Below, in pieces: positions 1-11,345 of a DNA stretch of 64,000 nt. Both the position numbers and the translations under genes were made by a program. The DNA comes from Hydractinia symbiolongicarpus (Eukaryota; Cnidaria; Hydrozoa; Anthoathecata; Hydractiniidae): assembly GCF_029227915.1 (NCBI RefSeq), contig NC_079888.1, forward strand, positions 11,207,001 to 11,271,000. The letters run 5' to 3'. The notes beneath the pieces are model-generated. The model was not told the origin of the DNA, searched no databases, and was given only the letters and a program-made list of their open reading frames with translations. Each line of letters begins with the position of its first letter. Positions within the stretch are counted from its first letter, which is position 1.

Positions 1-120
1 ATGCAGGTTTCCAACAGAGTAGTCGCTCCACTCTCATTGACTACGACGTTCCAAGTTGTTTTTCAGGGTGCCACCGTATTATAACACCGTCAACTACATT
101 TACAGGCATTTAAAGGCTGC

Positions 121-660
121 GATATAGCTTTTTGCTGCCTAATAAAGGCCTTAAACATAAATCACGTGGTTCCACGAGCCTGTGCAGGTTCGCAACGGTC
201 TAGTCCTTCCATTCTCAATAGACTGCGTCATCCCAAGTCAATTTCCAGTGTGCCATTGTCTTATAACACATTGAACTACGTTTACAGGCTTTTAAAGGCT
301 GCGATATAGCTTTTTGCTGCCTAATAAAGACCTTACACGTAAGTCACGTGGTTCCACGTGCCTGCGCATGTTTCCAACTGTATAGTCCTTCCAGTCTCAA
401 CGGACTACGACGTGTGAAATCATTTTCCATTGCGCCAATGCTTTATAACACCGTGAACTACGTTTACAAGCCTTTAAAAGCTGTTATATGGCCTATTACG
501 GCCTAATAAAGGCCTTACATGTAAACTACGTGGTTCCACGCGCCTGCGCAGGTTTCCAACGGTCTAGTCGCTCCACTCTCATTGGACTATGACGTTCTAA
601 GTCGTTTTCCAGGGCGCCATTGTCTTATAACACTGTGAACTTCGTTTACAGGCTTTTAAA
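121..660 (+). repeat. Three-monomer block duplicated at 3543-4082
   Basis: Monomer starts 124, 306 and 488 correspond to 3546, 3728 and 3910, a constant offset of 3,422 bp. Both copies share type-specific details such as CACGAGCC, GCGTCATCCC and the CGTGTGAAATCATTTTC unit. Similarity to that locus ends where this copy reads ATATTACC and the other reads GCGATATAGC. Confidence 0.75.
552..561 (-). other. CENP-B-box-like core CGTTGGAAAC (example site)
   Basis: Read on the minus strand, this monomer carries CGTTGGAAAC, ten contiguous bases shared with the mammalian CENP-B box (YTTCGTTGGAARCGGGA). The flanks do not match: the required TTCG start is ACCG here and the required CGGG end is CCTG. Only part of the essential positions is therefore present. 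The core occurs in monomers with the CAACGGTCTAG block preceded by GTTTC. Resemblance is partial and could be chance. Confidence 0.35.
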
Positions 661-669
661 GGCTGTTAT

Positions 670-840
670 ATTACCTTTTAAAAGCCTTACATGTAAACTA
701 CATGGTTCCTCGCGCCTGCACAGGTTCCCAACGGTCTAGTACATCCAATCTCAACGGTCTGGATGTCCCAAATCGTTTTCCAGTGCGCCATTGTCTTATA
801 ACACCAACGACTACGTTTAAAGAACTTTAAAGGCTGTTAT
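670..840 (+). repeat. 171-bp short monomer variant
   Basis: This unit reads ATTACCTTTTAAAAGCC, lacking the 10 bp that hold the AATAAA loop, and lacks one further base in GTCTGGATG. The same variant is at 8110-8280. A related unit at 9555-9726 is 172 bp because it keeps GTCTGGGATG. Confidence 0.75.
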
Positions 841-1386
841 ATGAACTTTTACGGAATCATAAAGGCCTTACACATAAATTACGTAGTTCCACGTGCCTGC
901 GCAGGTATCCAACGGTCCAGTCTTTCCACTCTCAATGGACTACGACGTTCATTGTCGTCTTCCAGTGCACCATTGCCTAATAACACCGTGAACAACATTT
1001 ACAGACCTTTAAATGTTATTATATGTTCCTTTACAGACTCATATATGCCTTACACCTAAATTACGTGGTTCCACGTGCCTCCGCATGTTTCCAACTGTCT
1101 AGTCCTTCCAATCTCAACGGACTACGACGTGTGAAATCATTTTCCATTGCGCCAATGCTTTATAACTCCTTGAACTACGTTTACAAGCCTTTAAAGGCTG
1201 TTTTATGACCTTTTACGGCCTAATAAAGGCTTTACACATAAATCACGTGGTTCCATGTGCCTGCGCAGGTTTCCAACAGAGTAGTCGCTCCACTGTCATT
1301 GGACTATGACGTTCCAAGTCGTTTTCCAGGGCGCCACTGTCTTATAACACCGTGAACTACGTTTACAGGCTTTTAAAGGCTGCGAT

Positions 1387-1935
1387 ATAGCTTTTTGCTG
1401 CCTAATAAAGGCCGTACACGTAAGTCACGTGGTTCCACGTGCCTGCGAAGGTTCCCAACGGTCTAGTCCTTCCATTCTCATTGGACTACGACGTTCCAAG
1501 TTGTTTTCCAGGGCGCCATTGTCCTATAACACCGTCAACTACGTTTACAGGCATTTAAAGGCTGCGATATAGCTTTTTGCTGCCTAATAAAGGCCTTAAA
1601 CATAAATCACGTGGTTCCACGTGCCTGCGCAGGTTCGCAACGGTCTAGTCCTTCCATTCTCAATAGACTGCGTCGTCCCAAGTCAATTTCCAGTGCGCCA
1701 TTGTCTTATAACACATTGAACTACGTTTACAAGCCTTTAAAAGCTGTTATATGGCCTATTACGGCCTAATAAAGGCCTTACATGTAAACTACGTGGTTCC
1801 ACGCGCCTGCGCAGGTTTCCAACGGTCTAGTCGCTCCACTCTCATTGGACTACGACGTTTCAAGTCGTTTTCCACGGCGCCACTGTCTTATAACACCGTC
1901 AATACGTTTACAGGCATTTAAAGGCTGTTATATGA
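1387..1935 (+). repeat. Three-monomer block duplicated at 4092-4640
   Basis: Starts 1387, 1569 and 1751 match 4092, 4274 and 4456 at an offset of 2,705 bp. Both copies share the unusual GTCAATACG near the end, one base shorter than the usual GTCAACTACG form. They diverge just after the next monomer start. Confidence 0.7.
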
Positions 1936-2998
1936 CCTTCTACGCCTAATAAAGGCCTTACACGTAAATCACGTGGTTCCACGTGCCTGCGCAGGTTCCC
2001 AACAGAGTAGTCGCTCCACCCTCATTGGACCACGACGTTCCAAGTCGTTTTCCGGTGTGCCATTGTCTTATAAATCCGTGAACTACATTTACAGACCTTT
2101 GAATGCTATTTTATATCCTTTTGCTGCCCTTACACGTGTTTCCACGTGCCTGGGCAGGTTCTCAACGGTCTAGTCCTTCCATTCTTAATGGACTACGACG
2201 TTCCATGCCGTTTTCCAGTGCACCATTGTCCTTTAACACCGTCAACTTCGTTTACAGGCAATTAAAGGCTGTGATATAGCCTTCTACGCCTAATAAAGGC
2301 CTTACACGTAAATCACGTGGTTCCACGTGCCTGCGCAGGTTTCCAACGGTCCAGTCTTTCCACTCTCAATGGACTACGACGTTCCATGTCGTCTTCCAGT
2401 GCACCAATGCCTAATAACACCGTGAACAACATTTACAGACCTTTAAATGCTATTATATGTCCCTTTACAGACTCATAGATGCCTTACACCTAAATTACGT
2501 GGTTCCATGTGCCTCCGCATGTTTCCAACTGTCTAGTCCTTCCAATCTCAACGGACTACGACGTGTGAAATCATTTTCCATTGCGCCAATGCTTTATAAC
2601 ACCTTGAACTACGTTTACAAGCCTTTAAAGGCTGTTTTATGACCTTTTACGGCCTAATAAAGGCTTTACACATAAATCACGTGGTTCCATGTGCCTGCGC
2701 AGGTTTCCAACAGAGTAGTCGCTCCACTGTCATTGGACTATGACGTTCCAAGTCGTTTTCCAGGGCGCCACTGTCTTATAACACCGTGAACTACGTTTAC
2801 AGGCTTTAAAGGCTGCGATATAGCTTTTTGCTGCCTAATAAAGGCCGTACACGTAAGTCACGTGGTTCCACGTGCCTGCCAAGGTTCCCAACAGAGTAGT
2901 CGCTCCACTCTCATTGGACTACGACGTTCCAAGTCGTTTTCCAGTGCGCCACTGTCTTATAACACCGTCAATACGTTTACAGGCATTTAAAGGCTGTT

Positions 2999-3550
2999 AT
3001 ATGACCTTTTACGGCCTAATAAAGGCCTTACACATAAGTCACGTGGTTCCACGTGCCTGCGCAGGTTTCCAACAGAGTAGTTGCTCCACTGTCATTGGAC
3101 TACGTCGTCCCAAGCCGTTTTCCAGTGCGCCATTGTCCTATAACATCGTCAACTTTGTTTACAGGCAATTAAAGGCTGTGATATAGCCTTCTACGCCTAA
3201 CAAAGGCCTTACACGTAAATCACATGGTTCCACGTGCCTGCGCAGGTTTCCAACAGAGTAGTCACTCCACTCTCATTGGACTGCGACGTTCAAAGTCGTT
3301 TTCCAGGGCGCCATTGTCCTATAACACTGTGAACTTCGTTTACAGGCCTTTAAAGGCTGTTATATGACCTTTTACGGCCTACTAGAAGCCTTACATGTAA
3401 ACTACGTGGTGCCACGCGCCTGCTCAGGTTTCCAACGGTCTAGTTTTTCCGCTCTCAATGGACCAGGACGATCCATGTCGTTTTCCAGAGCACCATTGTC
3501 TTATAAAACCGTGAACTGCATTTACATATCTTTAAATGCTGCGATATAGC
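2999..3550 (+). repeat. Three-monomer block repeated at 4635-5186 and partly at 6835-7200
   Basis: Starts 3001, 3183, 3364 and 3546 match 4637, 4819, 5000 and 5182 (offset 1,636). Starts 3001, 3183 and 3364 also match 6837, 7019 and 7200 (offset 3,836). The block is marked by the CGTCGTCCCAAGCCG monomer followed by a 181-bp unit beginning ATAGCCTTCTACGCC. Confidence 0.7.
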
Positions 3551-5805
3551 TTTTTGCTGCCTAATAAAGGCCTTAAACATAAATCACGTGGTTCCACGAG
3601 CCTGTGCAGGTTCGCAACGGTCTAGTCCTTCCATTCTCAATAGACTGCGTCATCCCAAGTCAATTTCCAGTGCGCCATTGTCTTATAACACATTGAACTA
3701 CGTTTACAGGCTTTTAAAGGCTGCGATATAGCTTTTTGCTGCCTAATAAAGACCTTACACGTAAGTCACGTGGTTCCACGTGCCTGCGCATGTTTCCAAC
3801 TGTATAGTCCTTCCAGTCTCAACGGACTACGACGTGTGAAATCATTTTCTATTGCGCCAATGCTTTATAACACTGTGAACTACGTTTACAAGCCTTTAAA
3901 AGCTGTTATATGGCCTATTACGGCCTAATAAAGGCCTTACATGTAAACTACGTGGTTCCACGCGCCTGCGCAGGTTTCCAACGGTCTAGTCGCTCCACTC
4001 TCATTGGACTATGACGTTCTAAGTCGTTTTCCAGGGCGCCATTGTCTTATAACACTGTGAACTTCGTTTACAGGCTTTTAAAGGCTGCGATATAGCTTTT
4101 TGCTGCCTAATAAAGGCCGTACACGTAAGTCACGTGGTTCCACGTGCCTGCGAAGGTTCCCAACGGTCTAGTCCTTCCATTCTCATTGGACTACGACGTT
4201 CCAAGTTGTTTTCCAGGGCGCCATTGTCCTATAACACCGTCAACTACGTTTACAGGCATTTAAAGGCTGCGATATAGCTTTTTGCTGCCTAATAAAGGCC
4301 TTAAACATAAATCACGTGGTTCCACGTGCCTGCGCAGGTTCGCAACGGTCTAGTCCTTCCATTCTCAATAGACTGCGTCGTCCCAAGTCAATTTCCAGTG
4401 CGCCATTGTCTTATAACACATTGAACTACGTTTACAAGCCTTTAAAAGCTGTTATATGGCCTATTACGGCCTAATAAAGGCCTTACATGTAAACTACGTG
4501 GTTCCACGCGCCTGCGCAGGTTTCCAACGGTCTAGTCGCTCCACTCTCATTGGACTACGACGTTTCAAGTCGTTTTCCACGGCGCCACTGTCTTATAACA
4601 CCGTCAATACGTTTACAGGCATTTAAAGGCTGTTATATGACCTTTTACGGCCTAATAAATGCCTTACACATAAGTCACGTGGTTCCACGTGCCTGCGAAG
4701 GTTTCCAACAGAGTAGTCGCTCCACTGTCATTGGACTACGTCGTACCAAGCCGTTTTTCAGTGCGCCATTGTCCTATAACATCGTCAACTTTGTTTACAG
4801 GCAATTAAAGGCTGTGATATAGCCTTCTACGCCTAACAAAGGCCTTACACGTAAATCACATGGTTCCACGTGCCTGCGCAGGTTTCCAACAGAGTAGTCG
4901 CTCCACTGTCATTGGACTATGACGTTCCAAGTCGTTTTCCAGGGCGCCACTGTCTTATAACACCGTGAACTACGTTTACAGGCTTTTAAAGGCTGTTATA
5001 TGACCTTTTACGGCCTAATAGAAGCCTTACATGTAAACTACGTGGTGCCACGCGCCTGCGCAGGCTTCCAACGGTCTAGTTTTTCCGCTCTCAATGGACC
5101 AGGACGATCCATGTCGTTTTCCAGAGCACCATTGTCTTATAAAACCGTGAACTGCATTTACATATCTTTAAATGCTGCGATATAGCTTTTTGCTGCCTAA
5201 TAAGGGCCTTACACATAAATTAGGTGGTTCCACGTGCCTATGCAGGTTTCCAACATAGTAGTCGATCCACTCTCATTGGACTACGACGTTCCAAGTCGTT
5301 TTCCAGGGCGCCGCTGTCTTATAACACCGTAAACTGCGTTTACAGGCATTTAAAGGCTGCGATATAGCTTTTTGCTGCCTAATAAAGTCCTTACACGTAA
5401 GTCACGTCATTCCACATGCCTGCACAGGTTTCCAACAGAGTAGTCGCTCCACTGTCATTGGACTACGACGTTCCAAGTCGTTTTCCAGTGCGCCACTGTC
5501 TTATAACACCGTGAACTACGTGTACAGGCTTTTAAAGGCTGCGATATAGCTTTTTGCTGCCTAATAAAGGCCTTACCCGTAAACTACGTGGTTCCACGTG
5601 CCTGCGCAGGTTCTCAACGGACTAGTCCTTCTAATCTCAACGGACTGGGACGTGCCAAGTCGTTTTCCAACAGAGTAGTCGCTCCACCCTCATTGGACTA
5701 CGACGTTCCAAGTCGTTTTCCAGTGCGCCATTGTCTTATAAAACCGTGAGCTACATTTACAGACCTTTGAATGCTATTATATGTCCTTTTACGGCCTCTT
5801 ATAAG

Positions 5806-5860
5806 CCTTACACGTCTTATAACACCGTCAACTACGTTACTTCCATTCTTAATGGACTAC
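5806..5860 (+). repeat. Compound chimeric monomer junction
   Basis: Within about 50 bp the sequence jumps twice between monomer phases. CTTACACG runs straight into TCTTATAACACCG, and AACTACGTTA then runs into CTTCCATTCTTAATGG. Both are deletions relative to the 182-bp unit. The second junction, but not the first, recurs at about 11313-11345. Confidence 0.7.
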
Positions 5861-8800
5861 GACGTTCCATGCCGTTTTCCAGTGCACCATTGTCCTTTAA
5901 CACCGTCAACATCGTTTACAGGCAATTAAAGGCTGTTATATGACCTTCTACGCCTAATAAAGGCCTTACACGTAAATCACGTGGTTCCACGTGCCTGCGC
6001 AGGTTCCCAACAGAGTAGTCGCTCCACCCTCATTGGACTACGACGTTCCAAGTCGTTTTCCGGTGTGCCATTGTCTTATAAATCCGTGAACTACATTTAC
6101 AGACCTTTGAATGCTATTTTATATCCTTTTGCTGCCCTTACACGTAAACTACGTGGTTCCACGTGCCTGGGCAGGTTCTCAACGGTCTAGTCCTTCCATT
6201 CTTAATGGACTACGACGTTCCATGCCGTTTTCCAGTGCACCATTGTCCTTTAACACCGTCAACTTCGTTTACAGGCAATTAAAGGCTGTGATATAGCTTT
6301 CTACGCCTAATAAAGGCCTTACACGTAAATCACGTGGTTCCACGTGCCTGTGCAGGTTCCCAACAGAGTAGTCGCTCCACTCTCATTGGACTACGACGTT
6401 CCAGGTCGTTTTCCAGAGCGTCAATGCTTTATAACACCATGAACAACATTTACAGACCTTTAACTGCTATTATATGTTCTTTTACGGCCTCTTATAAGCC
6501 TTACACGTAAACTACGTGTATCCACGTGCCTGGGCAGGTTTACAACAGAGTAGTCGCTCCACTCTCATTGGACTACGACGTTTCAAGTCGTTTTCCACGG
6601 CGCCACTGTCTTATAACACCGTCAACTACGCTTACAGGCATTTAAAGGCTGCGATATAGCTTTTTGCTGCGTAATAAAGGCCTTACACATAAATCACGTG
6701 GTTCCACGTGCCTGCGAAGGTTCCCAACAGAGTAGTCGCTCCACTCCCATTGGACTACGACGTTCCAAGTCGTTTTCCAGTGCGCCACTGTCTTATAACA
6801 CCGTCAATACGTTTACAGGCATTTAAAGGCTGTTATATGACCTTTTACGGCCTAATAAAGGCCTTACACATAAGTCACGTGGTTCCACGTGTCTGCGCAG
6901 GTTTCCAACAGAGTAGTCGCTCCACTGTCATTGGACTACGTCGTCCCAAGCCGTTTTCCAGTGCGCCATTGTCCTATAACATCGTCAACTTTGTTTACAG
7001 GCAATTAAAGGCTGTGATATAGCCTTCTACGCCTAACAAAGGCCTTACACGTAAATCACATGGTTTCACGTGCCTGCGCAGGTTTCCAACAGAGTAGTCG
7101 CTTCACTGTCATTGGACTATGACGTTCCAAGTCGTTTTCCAGGGCGCCACTGTCTTATAACACCGTGAACTACGTATACAGGCTTTTAAAGGCTGTTATA
7201 TGACCTATTACGGCCTAATAAAGGCCTTACATGTAAACTACGTGGTGTCACGCGCCTGCGCAGGTTTCCAACGGTCTAGTCACTCCACTTTCATTGGACT
7301 ACGACGTTCAAAGTCGTTTTCCAGGGCGCCATTGTCCTATAACACTGTGATCTTTGTTTACAGGCCTTTAAAGGCTGTTATATGACCTTTTACGGCCTAA
7401 TAAAAGCCTTACATGTAAACTACGTGGTGCCACGCGCCTGCGCAGGTTTCCAACGGTCTAGTTTTTCCGCTCTCAATGGACCAGGACGATCCATGTCGTT
7501 TTCCAGAGCACCATTGTCTTATAAAACCGTGAACTGCATTTACATATCTTTAAATGCTGCGATATAGCTTTTTGCTGCCTAATAAGGGCCTTACACATAA
7601 ATCAGGTGGTTCCACGTGCCTATGCAGGTTTCCAACAGAGTAGTCGCTCCACTCTCATTGGACTACGACGTTCCAAGTTGTTTTTCAGGGTGCCACCGTC
7701 TTATAACACCGTCAACTACGTTTACAGGCTTTTAAAGGCTGCGATATAGCTTTTTGCTGCCTAATAAAGACCTTACACGTAAGTCACGTGGTTCCACGTG
7801 CCTGCGCATGTTTCCAACTGTATTGTCCTTCCAGTCTCAACGGACTACGACGTGTGAAATCATTTTCCATTGCGCCAATGCTTTATAACACCGTAAACTA
7901 CGTTTACAAGCCTTTAAAAGCTGTTATATGACCTATTACGGCCTAATAAAGGCCTTACATGTAAACTACGTGGTTCCACGCGCCTGCGCAGGTTTCCAAC
8001 GGTCTAGTCGCTCCACTCTCATTGGACTATGACGTTCTAAGTGGTTTTCCAGGGCGCCATTGTCTTATAACACTGTGAACTTCGTTTACAGGCTTTTAAA
8101 GGCTGTTATATTACCTTTTAAAAGCCTTACATGTAAACTACATGGTTCCTCGCGCCTGCACAGGTTCCCAAAGGTCTAGTACATCCAATCTCAACGGTCT
8201 GGATGTCCCAAATCGTTTTCCAGTGCGCCATTGTCTTATAACACCAACGACTACGTTTAAAGAACTTTAAAGGCTGTTATATGAACTTTTACAGAATCAT
8301 AAAGGCCTTACACATAAACTACGTAGTTCCACGTGCCTGCGCAGGTTTCCAACGGTCCAGTCTTTCCACTCTCAATGGACTACGACGTTCCATGTCGTCT
8401 TCCAGTGCACCATTGCCTAATAACACCGTGAACAACATTTACAGACCTTTAAATGCTATTATATGTCCCTTTACAGACTCATAGATGCCTTACACCTAAA
8501 TTACGTGGTTCCACGTGCCTCCGCATGTTTCCAACTGTCTAGTCCTTCCAATCTCAACGGACTACGACGTGTGAAATCATTTTCCATTGCGCCAATGCTT
8601 TATAACACCTTGAACTACGTTTACAAGCCTTTAAAGGCTGTTTTATGACCTTTTACGGCCTAATAAAGGCATTACACATAAATCACGTGGTTCCATGTGC
8701 CTGCGCAGGTTTCCAACAGAGTAGTCGCTCCACTGTCATTGGACTATGACGTTCCAAGTCGTTTTCCAGGGCGCCACTGTCTTATAACACCGTGAACTAC

Positions 8801-11312
8801 GTTTACAGGCTTTTAAAGGCTGCGATATAGCTTTTTGCTGCCTAATAAAGGCCGTACACGTAAGTCACGTGGTTCCAAGTGCCTGCGAAGGTTCCCAACG
8901 GTCTAGTCCTTCCATTCTCATTGGACTACGACGTTCCAAGTTGTTTTCCAGGGCGCCATTGTCCTATAACACCGTCAACTACGTTTACAGGCATTTAAAG
9001 GCTGCGATATAGCTTTTTGCTGCCTAATAAAGGCCGTACACGTAAGTCACGTGGTTCCACGTGTCTGCAAAGGTTCCCAACGGTCTAGTCCTTCCATTCT
9101 CATTGGACTACGACGTTCCAAGTTGTTTTCCAGGGCGCCATTGTCCTATAACACCGTCAACTACGTTTAAAGGCATTTAAAGGCTGCGATATAGCTTTTT
9201 GCTGCCTAATAAAGGCCTTAAACATAAATCACGTGGTTCCACGTGCCTGCGCAGGTTCGCAACGGTCTAGTCCTTCCATTCTCAATAGACTGCGTCGTCC
9301 CAAGTCAATTTCCAGTGCGCCATTGTCTTATAACACATCGAACTACGTTTACAAGCCTTTAAAAGCTGTTATATGGCCTATTACGGCCTAATAAAGGCCT
9401 TACATGTAAACTACGTGGTTTCACGCGCTTGTGCAGGTTTCCAACGGTCTAGTCCCTCCACTGTCATTGGACTATGACGTTCCAAGTCGTTTTCCAGGGC
9501 GCCATTGTCTTATAACACTGTGAACTTCGTTTACAGGCCTTTAAAGGCTGTTATATTACCTTTTAAAAGCCTTACATGTAAACTACATGGTTCCTCGCGC
9601 TTGCACAGGTTCCCAACGGTCTAGTACATCCAATCTCAACGGTCTGGGATGTCCCAAGTCGTTTTCCAGTGCGCCATTGTCTTATAACACCAACGACTAC
9701 GTTTAAAGAACTTTAAAGGCTGTTATTTGACTTTTTACGGAATCATAAAGGCCTTACACATAAACTACGTAGTTCCATGTGCCTGCGCAGGTTTCCAACG
9801 GTCTAGTCCTTCCATTCTCAATAGATTGCGTCGTCCCAAGTCAATTTCCAGTGCGCCATTGTCTTATAACACATTGAACTACGTTTACAAGCCTTTAAAA
9901 GCTGTTATATGACCTATTACGGCCTAATAAAGGCCTTACATGTAAACTACGTGGTTCCACGCGCCTGCGCCGGTTTCCAACGGTCTAGTCGCTCCACTCT
10001 CATTGGACTATGACGTTCCAAGTCGTTTTCCAGGGCGCCATTGTCTTATAACACCGTCAACTACGTTTACAGGCATTTAAAGGCTACGATATAGCTTTTC
10101 GCTGCTTAATAAAGGCCTTACACATAAATCACGTGGTTCCACGTGCCTGCGCAGGTTTCCAACAGAGTAGACGCTCCACTCTCATTGGACTACGACGTTC
10201 CAAGTCGTTTTCCAGGGCGCCACTGTCTTTTAACACCGTCAACTACGTTTACAGGCATTTAAAGGCTGCGATATAGCTTTTTGCTGCCTAATAAAGTCCT
10301 TACACGTAAGTCACGTCATTCCACATGCCTGCACAGGTTTCCAACAGAGTAGTCGCTCCACTGTCATTGGACTACGACGTTCCAAGTCGTTTTCCTGTGT
10401 GCCATTGTCTTATAAAACCGTGAACTACATTTACAGACCTTTGAATGCTGTTTTATATCCTTTTGCTGCCCTTACACGTAAACTACGTGGTTCCACGTGC
10501 CTGGGCAGGTGCTCAACGGTCTAGTCCTTCCATTCTTATTGGACTACGACGTTCCATGCCGTTTTCTAGTGCACCATTGTCCTTTAACACCGTCAACTTC
10601 GTTTACAGGCAATTAAAGGCTGTGATATAGCCTTCTACGCATAATAAAGGCCTTACACGTAAATCACGTGGTTCCACGTGCCTGCGCAGATTCCCAACGG
10701 AGTAGTCGCTCAACTCTCATTGGACTACGACGTTCCAGGTCGTTTTCCAGTGCGTCAATGCTTTATAACACCATGAACAACATTTACAGACCTTTAAATG
10801 CTATTATATGTCATTTTACGGCCTCTTATAAGCCTTACACGTAAACTACGTGGTTCCACGTGCCTGGGCAGGTTCTCAACGGTCTAGTCCTTCCATTCTC
10901 AATAGACTGCGTCGTCCCAAGTCAATTTCCAGTGCGCCATTGTCTTATAACACCAACAACTACGTTTAAAGAACTTTAAAGGCTGTTATATGACCTATTA
11001 CGGCCTAATAAAGGCCTTACATGTAAACTACGTGGTTCCACGCGCCTGCGCAGGTTTCCAACGGTCTAGTCGCTCCACTCTCATTGGACTATCACGTTCC
11101 AAGTCGTTTTCCAGGGCGCCATTGTCTTAAAACACCGTCAACTACGTTTACAGGCATTTAAAGGCTACGATATAGCTTTTTGCTGCCTAATAAAGGCCTT
11201 ACACATAAATCACGTGATTCCACGTGCCTGCGCAGGTTCCCAACAGAGTAGTCGCTCCACTCTCATTGGACTACGACGTTCCAAGTCGTTTTCCAGGGCG
11301 CAACTGTCTTAT

Positions 11313-11345
11313 AACACCGTCAACTACGTTACTTCCATTCTTAAT
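11313..11345 (+). repeat. Chimeric junction shared with 5821-5853
   Basis: The AACTACGTTA/CTTCCATTC junction is identical to the one near 5840, 5,492 bp away. Upstream flanks differ, as this copy has GCAACTGTCTTATAACACC. A single deletion event copied to a second site is more likely than two independent ones. Confidence 0.65.

Larger units (their letters stand above)
306..1568 (+). repeat. Seven-monomer block duplicated at 7746-9008
   Basis: Starts 306, 488, 670, 841, 1023, 1205 and 1387 match 7746, 7928, 8110, 8281, 8463, 8645 and 8827, all at an offset of 7,440 bp, including the shared 171-bp monomer. After 9008 the right-hand copy has one extra monomer (9009-9190, close to 8827-9008), and then resumes at an offset of 7,622 bp. 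Confidence 0.8.
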
